From: an uncultured Clostridia bacterium
GTDB taxonomy: Bacteria; Bacillota; Clostridia; Christensenellales; UBA1242
Direction: 5' to 3'
DNA length: 60,952 nt
Assembly (NCBI GenBank): GCA_944381215.1
Contig: CALWKF010000009.1
Coordinates: 1 to 60,952, forward strand
Shown: piece by piece, positions 48,667 through 57,850 of the stretch
Numbering within the stretch: the stretch's first letter is position 1
Layout of the letters: the number at the start of each line of letters is the position of its first letter
Made by a program: the position numbers and the translations under genes
Notes under the pieces: model-generated
Databases searched by the model: none
What the model was told of the DNA's origin: nothing
The model's input: the letters and a program-made list of their open reading frames with translations, nothing else

Positions 48667-50469
48667 ATGCAATACACAAGTAAGATTTTAATGCGCAAAT
48701 GGCGTGAGTTTTGGACAAGCAAAGACCACAAGGAAATTAAGGGTGCATCACTCATCCCTGCTGATAATACGGTACTGTTTACCACCGCAGGTATGCAACC
48801 ACTAATTCCATATCTTTTGGGTCAGCCTCATCCATTAGGCAAACGGCTCTTTGACATCCAGCCGTGCCTCCGCACAAACGACATTGACGAAGTGGGTGAC
48901 AACCGCCACCACACAATGTTTTTTATGCTGGGGAACTGGAGCATAGGCGACTATTTTAAAAAGGAAGCAATTACTTGGAGCTATGAGTATTTAACCGACC
49001 CGAAGTGGCTAAACATTGACCCCGCTAAACTCGCGGTAACCGTGTTCGAAGGTGATGACACCGTGCCCCGCGACACAACCAGCGCAGAGCTGTGGGAAAA
49101 GTGCGGAATTCCAAAAGAGCGCATCTACTTCTGTCCCCGCTCAGACAATTGGTGGGAGATTGGTGGTGGCATAGGCCCGTGCGGTCCCGACACCGAGATT
49201 TTCTACGACACGGGCAAGCCCGCTTGCTCCGACACCTGCGGACCACAGTGCGACTGCGGTAAGTGGGTCGAGATTTGGAACAATGTGTTCATGGAGTTTA
49301 ATGTGCCACACGCTGGTGCACAACTTGAAAAATTGCCACAACAAAACGTGGATACAGGCATGGGACTCGAGCGAATCGAGGCGGTGCTAAATGGTTACGA
49401 CTCAACTTTTAGAAACGAGTGCTTTAAGCGTCCTATCGAGATTTTGGAAACTTTAAGTAATAAAAAATTCGACTTTGAAAATGAATTCGGCAAATATTTT
49501 TGCATAATCAGCGACCACATCCGCGCAAGTGTCTTTTTGCTTGGCGACATTCAACCAACAACCCCTGGAAACGTTGGCCAAGGCTACATTCTGCGTCGCC
49601 TAATTCGTAGGGCAGTGAATTGTGCTAGAAAACTCGAATTCGACCCAAAGGAACTTGTAAAGGTGGCCGACGCGTACGTACAATATTATAAAGAGGACTT
49701 TGAAAACTTCGCGACCGTCGAGAAGTTTATTCTAGACGAGATTGCAAAGGAAATCGAGAAATTCGAAAAGGCAATCGAGGGTGGTATCCGCGAGTTTAAC
49801 CGAATCACTGAATCAATGAAAAGTGGCGACATGATTGACGGAAAAACGGCTTTCCACTTGTTCGACACCTTCGGCTTCCCGTTAGATTTGACTGTGGACT
49901 TAGCTCTCGAGCGCGGAATAAAGGTCGACAAGGCTGGTTACGACTCGGCATTCAGCGAGCACCAGCAGAAGTCGCGCGACAACTCGGGCGCAATGTTCAA
50001 GGGTGGTGTGGCAGAGGCGCACTCCGAGGAGGAAAAACTCGCTCTCCGCAGGCTCCACTCGGCGACCCACTTGATGCTAGCAGCTTTACGCAGAATAGTA
50101 GGGGACACGGTCGAGCAAAGGGGCAGTAACATCACCCCAGAGCGACTAAGATTCGACTTTACCTGCGACCACAAACTTTCAAAAGAGGAATTAACCGCAG
50201 TCGAAAATATGGTAAACGAGCAGATTAATAGGGACCTGCCAATTACTTGCGAGGAAATGACCGTTGACGAGGCGCGCGCAAGCGGTGCAATCGGCATTTT
50301 CGATGACAAGTACGGCGACAAAGTAAAGGTCTACACCATGGGCGATTTTAGTAAGGAAATTTGCGGAGGCCCACATGCAGAGCACACGGGCGAGCTCGGA
50401 CACTTTAAAATTTTAAAGGAAGAGAGTAGCAGTAGCGGTGTTCGTAGAATTAAGGCAGTTTTGGAGTAA
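48667..50469 (+). CDS. alaS: Alanyl-tRNA synthetase, short form without C-terminal domain
   Basis: 600 residues against about 870 for usual AlaRS. The class II catalytic core is intact: motif 2 region HHTMFFMLGNWSIGDYF near residue 78, NTDTGMGLER-type motif 3 (DTGMGLERI near 235), and the tRNA-recognition part. The editing domain is present with zinc ligands HSATH (near 460) and CGGPH (near 569), so mischarged Ser/Gly-tRNA could still be hydrolysed. The oligomerisation/C-Ala region is missing; the protein stops right after the editing domain (ELGHFKILKEESSSSGVRRI). It is not a frameshift: no C-terminal part follows in any frame. The ribosome site is TAGGAGATTAGCAAA. Such short AlaRS forms exist in some lineages. 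Confidence 0.88.
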   Translation: MQYTSKILMRKWREFWTSKDHKEIKGASLIPADNTVLFTTAGMQPLIPYLLGQPHPLGKRLFDIQPCLRTNDIDEVGDNRHHTMFFMLGNWSIGDYFKKEAITWSYEYLTDPKWLNIDPAKLAVTVFEGDDTVPRDTTSAELWEKCGIPKERIYFCPRSDNWWEIGGGIGPCGPDTEIFYDTGKPACSDTCGPQCDCGKWVEIWNNVFMEFNVPHAGAQLEKLPQQNVDTGMGLERIEAVLNGYDSTFRNECFKRPIEILETLSNKKFDFENEFGKYFCIISDHIRASVFLLGDIQPTTPGNVGQGYILRRLIRRAVNCARKLEFDPKELVKVADAYVQYYKEDFENFATVEKFILDEIAKEIEKFEKAIEGGIREFNRITESMKSGDMIDGKTAFHLFDTFGFPLDLTVDLALERGIKVDKAGYDSAFSEHQQKSRDNSGAMFKGGVAEAHSEEEKLALRRLHSATHLMLAALRRIVGDTVEQRGSNITPERLRFDFTCDHKLSKEELTAVENMVNEQINRDLPITCEEMTVDEARASGAIGIFDDKYGDKVKVYTMGDFSKEICGGPHAEHTGELGHFKILKEESSSSGVRRIKAVLE

Positions 50470-50579
50470 ATCGGTTGACTTAACTAAATAAAATTTGATA
50501 AAATAATTTTATACGATTTGACTTACACTACTTTTATAACGCTTTTTTAGGTGTCAAAGGTACAAAGGAGTCTATTTAG

Positions 50580-52151
50580 ATGAATGTTTTTGTAAATATC
50601 TTAAAGATTTTGCTGATTTTGGTAGCGATTGTTATAGGCCTTGGTCTAATTTTGCTCGCTGGCCTCGTGATTTTTCCTGGGTTTAGTCTGTTCGGCCTGC
50701 ATTATGTCAGCGGGGATACCCAAAAGGTTGGCGATTACATAAATTTAGGCCAAGCCACCGAAAGTTCCCCTAGTTACGCAGAACAGTGGGGCAGGACCAG
50801 CACCGTGTCAATCAACACTCTGTCGTGGGATATCGAGCTTTGCCCCGTTACCGAAGCAAACGACAACTATTACCTTCCTTATTCAATTACGGCTCTGTGG
50901 TCTAGGGAGTATAACGGCTTTGTCGTGGGCGAAGTAGCAGAGCCCGAGTTCACAGGTGGCGAGTTTATGGAAAATAGCGACGGTACTTTAACCTTATACT
51001 ACGAGGTGCGTGAGCCCGACGGTGGCTGGATCAGCAAGGTCAACACCGAACTATTGATTTTATTTAATGCCAGCGACTTCGAGGGGAAAGATATCGTTAT
51101 CAACACCCGCTCTGGCACAGTAAAAATCGGCGACCGCCTCCGCTATGAAACCGACGAGAACGATCAGCAAACCAAGGTCAGCACTAGCTTTACCTCGGGC
51201 GACATCGACATCACAAACCTTAGCGGAAATATTACTATCTGCGACGTCAATGTAGGCGGCGACGTGAATATCGACAAGGATTCTGGCGACTTCGTGTCCC
51301 AGGTTGACCTAAATAATAATGTATTTATCGACATCGACAAGGGCTTTGGCACGATTACATTACAAGATGTCGGCACTCGGGTAGGCTACACTGGCCTAAT
51401 TTTTAGGGAAATAAACAACTCAAACATCACTTTTGGCCAGGTTAAAGGCGATTTGTCCTTTGACGGCACAGGCGGACTAATTCGTGGCGAAAGTGTCGAC
51501 GGTCTCCTATCTGTTAGGGGCGGGAATTGCGACGTTATTCTCGAAGAGGTCGCAGGCATGATCGACTGGACCTCGACCGACGGCTCGCTTGAACTTGGTA
51601 CCGCAGGCGGTGAGGTTACCGCTAGATGTACAGGCTCGGGGCACATAAACATCGATGTAGCTCTAGGCAACCTCAATATCGAGACCAACAACGGCGCAAT
51701 AGCCCTGCCCGAGACCCGTGGCAATGTAACTTTGGATACTAATAACGGCAATATCGACGTAACTGGCACGCAGATTTCTGCAGTTTACACAATTACAAGT
51801 CGCGGTGGCAGAACTACTCTAAATAATATCTATGGCACCGTAAACTTTACCGCCAAGGAAAACGGCAACGCAAGTATCGATTTAAACTATGCCGAGTTGA
51901 GAGGCGAGAACGTCATTAACACCCAAACGGGCAATATTACTGTTACTGTGGGTAGCGGAATGCCCTTCTATCTAAACAACTGGAGTACTAATAATTCGGT
52001 CGATATCGAAGTCTCTGGTTGCTGCTCCGAAAACAGCAAAATGGAAAATACCGAATACGCCGGTGGTACTGCCGTCAATGCAGGCTCCCAAAGCGACAGC
52101 CTAACTCTAACCAGCATTTCAGGCCAAATCAGCCTAACTCACGCAATTTAA
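50580..52151 (+). CDS. Membrane-anchored DUF4097-like beta-helix protein
   Basis: 523 residues after AAAGGAGTCTATTTAG. A hydrophobic anchor at 8-37 is followed by a domain with aromatic residues, and from about 170 to 500 by repeated short strands with N-G, G-N and D-I/V turns (DIDITNLSGNITICDVNVGG, NVTLDTNNGNIDVTGTQ), as in DUF4097/adhesin-like beta-helix proteins. Each rung is about 20 residues. It is probably exposed on the outer surface. No enzyme motif is seen, and it is transcribed alone behind alaS. Confidence 0.75.
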   Translation: MNVFVNILKILLILVAIVIGLGLILLAGLVIFPGFSLFGLHYVSGDTQKVGDYINLGQATESSPSYAEQWGRTSTVSINTLSWDIELCPVTEANDNYYLPYSITALWSREYNGFVVGEVAEPEFTGGEFMENSDGTLTLYYEVREPDGGWISKVNTELLILFNASDFEGKDIVINTRSGTVKIGDRLRYETDENDQQTKVSTSFTSGDIDITNLSGNITICDVNVGGDVNIDKDSGDFVSQVDLNNNVFIDIDKGFGTITLQDVGTRVGYTGLIFREINNSNITFGQVKGDLSFDGTGGLIRGESVDGLLSVRGGNCDVILEEVAGMIDWTSTDGSLELGTAGGEVTARCTGSGHINIDVALGNLNIETNNGAIALPETRGNVTLDTNNGNIDVTGTQISAVYTITSRGGRTTLNNIYGTVNFTAKENGNASIDLNYAELRGENVINTQTGNITVTVGSGMPFYLNNWSTNNSVDIEVSGCCSENSKMENTEYAGGTAVNAGSQSDSLTLTSISGQISLTHAI

Positions 52152-52172
52152 TACAAAATTGTACCATAAATT

Positions 52173-52218
52173 AACTACACCTTTAAAAGTTAAATTCTTT
52201 TATGGGTGTAGTTTTTAA
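52173..52218 (+). terminator. Terminator with long loop
   Basis: AACTACACC and GGTGTAGTT pair across a 23-nt loop and continue into TTTTAATT. It belongs to the same type as 14284-14322 and 16518-16562. Confidence 0.5.
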
Positions 52219-52243
52219 TTTACGCAGGTTTAAAAATGCTGGT

Positions 52244-52413
52244 CATCCTGAGCCTCGACCCGCAACGCTTTTCGACGAAGGATCTCATCCGCTTAAAATA
52301 AATAGAGTATAAACAATCACGTTAAGTGCGCCTCGTTTTATATCCTTAATAACCAATAAAATCACTTGGTCATCCTGAGTGTCGACCCGCGAAGCCCTTA
52401 GACGAAGGATCTA
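52244..52413 (+). repeat. Two REP-like dispersed repeats
   Basis: Copies at about 52244-52290 and 52369-52413, each of the TCATCCTGAG..GACCCGC..GACGAAGGATCT form. They lie in the 731-bp gap before the 52883 gene, which also holds the promoter cassette and poly-G tract below. Confidence 0.7.
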
Positions 52414-52428
52414 TTCTTCTTAATTTAA

Positions 52429-52546
52429 ATAATTTACCAGTATTTTACAGCATCTAATTTCTAAAAACTTTTAAAAAAATTTGCTAAAAATCTCGAAAAT
52501 TGTTATAATAATATTATTAGAATATGTAAAGGAGGGAATCAACAAC
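52429..52546 (+). repeat. 118-bp promoter/ribosome-site cassette, copy 1
   Basis: Repeated at 60835-60952. It contains TTGCTA (52481), 17-bp spacer, TATAAT (52504) and AAAGGAGGGAATCAACAAC. In this copy no ATG follows the ribosome site; the gene it fronted is missing, and the next gene starts 340 bp later. Confidence 0.85.
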
Positions 52547-52726
52547 AAACAACTTCTAGAACGATGTAGCCTTTAATTGCTAGTTAATCAAAGTAAAACC
52601 TTGTTTAATTTAAGTCGATTATTAAATTATATCTTGTTCCTAGTCTAAAATTAAATTATATTTAGTTTTGTTGTTGAAAAATAAATATGAAGTACTCTTT
52701 TAATACAAAAATGAATAAAAACCTAC

Positions 52727-52736
52727 GGGGGGGGGG
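52727..52736 (+). repeat. Ten-base G tract upstream of a surface gene
   Basis: A run of ten G in a stretch otherwise about 80% A/T. A small reading frame (ATG at 52711) crosses it and changes length with the number of G. It is a possible slippage site. Confidence 0.7.
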
Positions 52737-52882
52737 CGCTTTCTAGCCTAAAAATTTCTTGTATTAGAAAAACTCACTTTAATCTATAAATTTATTTTTA
52801 ATCAAAAAATTTAATTAATTTTACTAAAAATAAAAGTAATTTATAGAAAATATTGTAATTTTATAACAAAAGGTGAGTTTTT

Positions 52883-54838
52883 ATGATAAAATTATCCAAA
52901 GCTAAAACGAGTTTAATAGTAACCCTTGTCTGCATTTTCGGTATAACCACGCTATTAACCGCTTTTTTATTTTTCCCAAAAGATACAGTAAACGCGTTTA
53001 CCAGTGTTGATGATTCCAATGCGGTTGTCGTTCCTGAGATTTGGGACAACAATCGGCAATCATTCAATTCAACAAATTTTCGTACACTATTAAGTTACAT
53101 ATCTAGCGATGGCACAATTAATGGGGTAAACACGACTCAGCAAACTGCCGCGGACATTCGAAATTATACCTATGGTGGTAAAGCCAGTGGTAGAGCAGTC
53201 GTTGTTCAACTAGGAAACTACCAGTGGCAAGTCGTATACCTAACTCGCACCAACAAGACAAGTGGCGACCGTATAGCCACTCTTTTAATGGTAGATAATG
53301 ACGGCACATCTGATTATGGTTATACTGAAAATGGTACTTTTGGCCCTGAAGATTTTACAACTGGATATCCGACAAGTATGTATGGTACGAGTTACATACG
53401 TGCAGTAACTTTAAATAATGGTGGGCCTTACATTAATATTACCAGTGATAGTTATAACCCAACCAGTGTTATTCAATCAACTCAATCTAGTTTACATAAG
53501 TATGCGCTATATACAGTAGATGCTCAAGGTTTGACGAAGTATCTTGTTCAACCTCAAAATGTATGGTATCAATTACAACCGCAATTATTGGGTGATGATA
53601 ACCCTAGAGGATACACTTTAAACAATGAATCCTTGTCCACTAACATAACTACAGGTTGGCGCGCTTCTACATTTACTTATCAAGATAGAGAATATTATAC
53701 TCAGTGGGGTGTAGACTATCTTTGGTTACCTAGTATGTCTGAAATTGGCACAGGCAATAGTAGTAACACAAACTATTTAGGACTTTGGGAGTTATCCACA
53801 ACAGAACGTGCGAGCGCCTCCACTTGGTGGTCGCGTTCAGGTGGTTACTTGCGTGCTAATATTGCTGGTTTTTTTTACACTTCAGGGGCAAATGCTTCTG
53901 ATAATGCTGTGTATAATAGTGAAGGTGTACGACCTGCACTTCACTTAAATATTGATGCAACAGTGAATAGTTTAACAAATGATATAACAGTTGAGTCAAG
54001 CAATCCCTCTCAAGGTACAGTTTCAGGCGGTGGTGAATATGATGCAGACTACTCAGGTACCACCACGATTACTGCTACACCTATGAATGGTTACTTATTC
54101 GACTACTGGCAAGACAGTAGCGGGAACAAAATTTACCAAAACCCATACACCTTTCCAGTAACTAAAGATGAGAGTTACACCGCATACTTCCGCGAGTGTA
54201 ATATCGTTATTACTTCTTCAAATGGTGGTGCCGAAATTACTCGCACATACACCGACCCCGGCAACGTATCAATCACTTATGGCCTAACATTTTCTGCAAA
54301 TAATTATATATCGGGCATAATAATTAATAGCGGAGTAGTCCAAGATATCGGGAGCCTGAGTGGTGATTTAATAGTCGATGACACTTGTACTGCCATGAGT
54401 TACCGCACCAACACAACAGGCTCGCAACTCATACTTGAAATTTTTCAAGTTAACAACGATATCACCATAAACCTAATATTTGTCGACATTGCCCAAAATT
54501 ACACCCCCGCCAGTGGTGGCACTAGTATTACGGGTGTCGCCCTGCAAGTGAGCGGAGGCAGTGGTGCAACCTTTGAGGCGGTAGGTGAGGCGCGAATCAC
54601 AGGCTACTCCCAAGCCGAAAACATTACCTACGTGCACGTAAGCGCAGTCCCCTCGAGTGGCTACTACTTTGTAGGCTGGCAGACTAGCGACGACACCGAC
54701 CTAACCGATTACGGAAGCAGTGCCGACATCCCATACGAATTAGTTGAAGGCAAGATTCTCACCGCCGTTTTCGCCCCGACCCCCTCTAACTCTCAAACCG
54801 ATTCCACACTAGACAACACAGGCACAGAAATTGGTTGA
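52883..54838 (+). CDS. Secreted protein with DUF6273-like and InlB-like repeat domains
   Basis: 651 residues after AAAAGGTGAGTTTTT. The signal helix is at 10-30. Residues about 90-370 fit a DUF6273/lectin-like domain with GNYQWQVVYL, LWLPSMSEIG, STWWSRSGGY and EGVRPALHLN. Then an InlB-like unit (GYLFDYWQDSSGN), the middle domain shared with the 12766 protein (ITSSNGG, LEIFQVNNDITINLIF), a last unit (GYYFVGWQTSDDTDLTDYG) and a polar tail. The lectin-like part is related to the one in the MoxR protein. A cell-surface binding role is probable. It ends in a clear terminator. Confidence 0.78.
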   Translation: MIKLSKAKTSLIVTLVCIFGITTLLTAFLFFPKDTVNAFTSVDDSNAVVVPEIWDNNRQSFNSTNFRTLLSYISSDGTINGVNTTQQTAADIRNYTYGGKASGRAVVVQLGNYQWQVVYLTRTNKTSGDRIATLLMVDNDGTSDYGYTENGTFGPEDFTTGYPTSMYGTSYIRAVTLNNGGPYINITSDSYNPTSVIQSTQSSLHKYALYTVDAQGLTKYLVQPQNVWYQLQPQLLGDDNPRGYTLNNESLSTNITTGWRASTFTYQDREYYTQWGVDYLWLPSMSEIGTGNSSNTNYLGLWELSTTERASASTWWSRSGGYLRANIAGFFYTSGANASDNAVYNSEGVRPALHLNIDATVNSLTNDITVESSNPSQGTVSGGGEYDADYSGTTTITATPMNGYLFDYWQDSSGNKIYQNPYTFPVTKDESYTAYFRECNIVITSSNGGAEITRTYTDPGNVSITYGLTFSANNYISGIIINSGVVQDIGSLSGDLIVDDTCTAMSYRTNTTGSQLILEIFQVNNDITINLIFVDIAQNYTPASGGTSITGVALQVSGGSGATFEAVGEARITGYSQAENITYVHVSAVPSSGYYFVGWQTSDDTDLTDYGSSADIPYELVEGKILTAVFAPTPSNSQTDSTLDNTGTEIG

Positions 54839-54846
54839 TAAATACA

Positions 54847-54878
54847 AAAAAGCCCGTATATTACGGGCTTTTACTTTT
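54847..54878 (+). terminator. Terminator of the 52883 gene
   Basis: AAGCCCGTA/TACGGGCTT hairpin followed by TTACTTTTTT, nine bases after the stop. Confidence 0.8.
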
Positions 54879-54950
54879 TTAAATCACACTACTTAAAGCA
54901 CTATTTTACCGCATTCTACTAGTACCTTTTAAACCGCTAAAAAACAAATT

Positions 54951-54984
54951 GCACCTCAAAATTCACTTTGAGGTGCGTTTTTTA
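54951..54984 (+). terminator. Second hairpin with T run
   Basis: GCACCTCAAA/TTTGAGGTGC with a 6-nt loop and GTTTTTT. The rest of the gap to 55115 is AT-rich. Confidence 0.6.
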
Positions 54985-55115
54985 TGGAAATTAAAGGGAA
55001 AAGTGGCAAAAATAAGTTTTTTGTATAATTTAAATTTAACTTAACTATTATAAATTCAATTAGCTTTTATTATAATCAAATTTATTTATTTTCATATTAT
55101 AAACCGCTTAAATTT

Positions 55116-55817
55116 TTATCCGCTCAAACCAAAGTAGTCCACAATTCCGCACATTATGGTGTAGGCAATTTTCTCTTGATACTCACTCGTTACAAGCTTT
55201 GCCTCTTCCTCGGGGTTCGATAAAAAGCCACATTCCACGAGTATCCCAGGGGTAGAGGAGCAGTTTAAGATATAAAAATCACCTTCCTTACTTTCGAGCC
55301 TGCTTCCCTCAATCTGCTCCGAAAATAGCCCCTGCAACTCTTGTCCAAGCTCATGGCTGATGTCGCTACCGATTTTGTAGAAAACTTGCGCGCCGTGTGC
55401 CGACTCGCTTGTATAACTATTCAAATGAATGCTCACAACAAGGTTCGCGTTTGCCTCCTCAATAATCGCCTCGCGCGCCCTCATGTCTCGCATTTTATGC
55501 CCACTGGCAAAGGTCCCGTACAGGCCCTCCTCGTTAGTTCTAGTGTACGTTACCGCAATGCCCAAAGTATTGAGCAACCCGCCCAGTTTTTTGGCAATGC
55601 TTAGGTTTATGTCGCGCTCGTAAACCCCAAGGCTACCCACACAGCCCGAGTCAACGCCTCCGTGTCCAGCATCGATTACTACGCTAAACCGCGGGAGCGG
55701 GGTGGAGGTAAGTGCCGTGCTATTTGAGTACACCATGTACGCGTTCCCGCAAAACAAAATCGTGAAAATTAGCAGGTAGAGTAAGACCTTTTTTAAACTC
55801 TCAATAGTAATTATCAT
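55116..55817 (-). CDS. cwlD: N-acetylmuramoyl-L-alanine amidase CwlD
   Basis: 233 residues from the ATG at 55817 (GAGAGGGGCT upstream). An N-terminal helix (6-28) anchors or exports the enzyme. The Amidase_3 zinc site is seen in IDAGHGGVDSG near residue 47, YERDINLSIA, VSIHLNS near 128, and the catalytic Glu in GILVECGFLSNPEE. CwlD acts in spore cortex synthesis, making muramic-delta-lactam that marks the cortex for germination lysis. Its presence fits the gerA operon and spoIVFB. Confidence 0.9.
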   Translation of the reverse strand: MIITIESLKKVLLYLLIFTILFCGNAYMVYSNSTALTSTPLPRFSVVIDAGHGGVDSGCVGSLGVYERDINLSIAKKLGGLLNTLGIAVTYTRTNEEGLYGTFASGHKMRDMRAREAIIEEANANLVVSIHLNSYTSESAHGAQVFYKIGSDISHELGQELQGLFSEQIEGSRLESKEGDFYILNCSSTPGILVECGFLSNPEEEAKLVTSEYQEKIAYTIMCGIVDYFGLSG

Positions 55818-56051
55818 AGCCCCTCTCAAAAAAGTTATAGTCTAATATATTCACATACAAACCAATTTATTAATACCTAAATTTTTGCACCAAAAAACAC
55901 GCGCCATACTGTATAATTATTCATTTTTAATCAATAAATTGCATAATTATAAACTTAAAAGCGATTTAAAAACAATTCAGTCATTATTTTAAGACGGTAC
56001 GCATTAATTGGCTGTAATTTTGAGACTGCGTGCATTAATTTTATTAAATAT

Positions 56052-56080
56052 TTGCCTTTATCTACTTTTTGTGCTATAAT
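56052..56080 (+). promoter_or_regulatory. Promoter of mrnC operon, placed for a leaderless transcript
   Basis: TTGCCT, 17-bp spacer, TATAAT (56075-56080). The ATG at 56088 lies seven bases after the -10 box. Confidence 0.65.
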
Positions 56081-56087
56081 ACTAACT

Positions 56088-56510
56088 ATGATTAAATTTT
56101 TTACAGAAACTAAATTTTCGGATAACGACCTAATCAGCATCCCTTCTGCAACGCTTGCGTGGATTGGAGATGCAGTGTTTAGTTTGTGCGCCCGAGAGTA
56201 CGAATTGCGCTTTAACCACGGCAAGCCCGCAAAGCTTAACCGCATGGCCACCGAGTGGGTGAATGCTAGAGCGCAGTCCGAGTGGCTAGAGAAAATCACC
56301 CCGCACCTAACTGATGCCGAACTCGGTGTTGTCCGCCGTGCAAAAAATGCCCCCATTACTACAAAGAGCAAGCACTACGGCCTCGCCGATTACAAGCGCG
56401 CCACAGGCTTTGAGGCACTGATTGGATACTTGTATCTAGCAGACAAAATGGACAGGCTTAACGAAATTTTAGCAATGATTTTTGGAGAAAATGATGATAA
56501 TATTCGGTAA
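56088..56510 (+). CDS. mrnC: Mini-ribonuclease III
   Basis: 140 residues, normal for the domain that lacks a dsRNA-binding part. The family signature is LAWIGDAVFSLCAREY near residue 27, and the second acidic site lies in ADYKRATGFEALIGYLYL near 110. It matures 23S rRNA ends. The in-frame TTG at 56052 is the -35 box of the promoter, so ATG 56088 is chosen, although it lacks a ribosome site. The following order mrnC-rlmB-sigH is that of Bacillus, without the NYN-domain gene. Confidence 0.9.
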   Translation: MIKFFTETKFSDNDLISIPSATLAWIGDAVFSLCAREYELRFNHGKPAKLNRMATEWVNARAQSEWLEKITPHLTDAELGVVRRAKNAPITTKSKHYGLADYKRATGFEALIGYLYLADKMDRLNEILAMIFGENDDNIR

Positions 56511-57213
56511 AAATGCAATACTTGAGAGTTTGCGCGCCGAAAAGGCGATTTATAAAATCTACATGCTCGACAAGTACAAGGGCAAGTTCGGCGAAATCGA
56601 CGCGCTGGCTCGCAGAAAAAATATAAAAATCGAGTACCGCACACGTGAGGAACTTTCGAGGCTCGCTAGCGATATGCACCACCAGGGCTTTGTGGCCGAG
56701 TGCGCGGACTTTGAATACAGCGAAGTCGAGGACATCATGGACCTAGCAAGATCCCGCGGGGAACAGCCCTTTGTCGTGATTCTCGACGGCATAGAGGACC
56801 CGCATAACCTCGGCAGTATCGTGCGTGTGTGCGAGTGCGCGGGCGTGCACGGCATAATCATCCCAAAGCACAACGCTTGCCCCGTAAACAGCACGGTCGT
56901 AAAGACTAGCGCAGGGGCTCTGTCTAACATGATGATAGCGAGAGTCTCAAACATAACCCAGACTATCGAGAAACTAAAAAAGGCAGGGATGTGGGTCTAC
57001 GCTGTCGAGTTGGGTGGCGAAAATATTTATAGACAGAACCTAACGGGCGCACTGGGCCTAGTCATCGGTAGCGAGTGCGACGGCATCGGCGAACTCGTAA
57101 AAAAGACCTGCGACGGCATCGTTACCATGCCAATGAAAGGAAATATTAACTCACTAAACGCCTCAGTCGCTTGCGGGATTGCAGTGTACGAGGCGGTTAG
57201 ACAACGAGGGTAA
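56494..57213 (+). CDS. rlmB: 23S rRNA (guanosine-2'-O-)-methyltransferase RlmB / TrmH family
   Basis: 239 residues from ATG 56494, seven bases after TTGGAG; ATG 56491 is also possible. The start overlaps mrnC by 17 bp. Family motifs are ILDGIEDPHNLGSIVRVCEC (motif 1, near 92), LGLVIGSECDGI (motif 2, near 189) and MPMKGNINSLNASVACGIAV (motif 3 with the SPOUT knot, near 211). It methylates a ribose in 23S rRNA. Confidence 0.93.
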   Translation: MIIFGKNAILESLRAEKAIYKIYMLDKYKGKFGEIDALARRKNIKIEYRTREELSRLASDMHHQGFVAECADFEYSEVEDIMDLARSRGEQPFVVILDGIEDPHNLGSIVRVCECAGVHGIIIPKHNACPVNSTVVKTSAGALSNMMIARVSNITQTIEKLKKAGMWVYAVELGGENIYRQNLTGALGLVIGSECDGIGELVKKTCDGIVTMPMKGNINSLNASVACGIAVYEAVRQRG

Positions 57214-57217
57214 AATT

Positions 57218-57850
57218 TTGAGTAAAAAAGATATCGATAAACAACGCCTGCTACTCTTACAGGCGAGGGCGGGGAACACCCGAGCACTCGACGAGTTGAT
57301 GAGCGACCTAAAACCCATGGTAACCACCATTGCGCGTGGCTACTTTTTAACAAATGGCGACACCGCCGATCTCATCCAAGAGGGCATGATAGGCTTGTAT
57401 AAGGCCTTTTTAAACTACGATTTAAATAGCAAGGTCTCCTTTGATACCTATGCTAGCATCTGTATCCGCAGGCAAATGATTTCGGCCGTGCGCGCGAGCC
57501 TCAGCCAGAAAAATCAGCCCCTAAACCAGTACATCGGCATAGGCGCACAGGGCGGGCTAATACTCGAGAGTGGCGACCCAGACCTTGAGTACAACACCTT
57601 AAAGAGCGATGAACTTAGCCCCGAGGAGCGTGTAATGCTAGTCGAGCGCACCCGCGAGTTAAAAAAGCGGATAAAGGAGGTCTTGAGCGACTTTGAACTC
57701 GAGGTGCTAAAAAAGTACCTAACGGGCGCAAGTTACAGAGAAATCGCAAAATCGCTTGACAAAACCGAGAAATCGATAGATAATGCTATTATGAGAATAA
57801 AAAACAAATTGAAATTTTTAGAGGAAAAAAATGTATCTAGCACTTTATAG
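57218..57850 (+). CDS. sigH: RNA polymerase sigma factor, SigH-like
   Basis: 210 residues from TTG 57218, with GAGGG upstream at the end of rlmB; longer in-frame extensions lack a ribosome site. Region 2 covers ARGYFLTNGDTADLIQEGMIGLYKAF and the -10 recognition segment FDTYASICIRRQMI. Region 4 has SYREIAKSLDKTEKSIDNAI. In Bacillus the gene after rlmB (and a NYN gene) is sigH, the sigma factor of early sporulation, and the similarity fits. It overlaps dnaX by 20 bp, an unusual coupling. Sigma-F/G identity is less likely in this context. Confidence 0.85.
   Translation: MSKKDIDKQRLLLLQARAGNTRALDELMSDLKPMVTTIARGYFLTNGDTADLIQEGMIGLYKAFLNYDLNSKVSFDTYASICIRRQMISAVRASLSQKNQPLNQYIGIGAQGGLILESGDPDLEYNTLKSDELSPEERVMLVERTRELKKRIKEVLSDFELEVLKKYLTGASYREIAKSLDKTEKSIDNAIMRIKNKLKFLEEKNVSSTL

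Noticed and set aside
50470-50579. Missing C-terminal part of alaS due to a frameshift
   Set aside because: No frame downstream encodes C-Ala-like sequence; the next gene is an unrelated surface protein with its own ribosome site.
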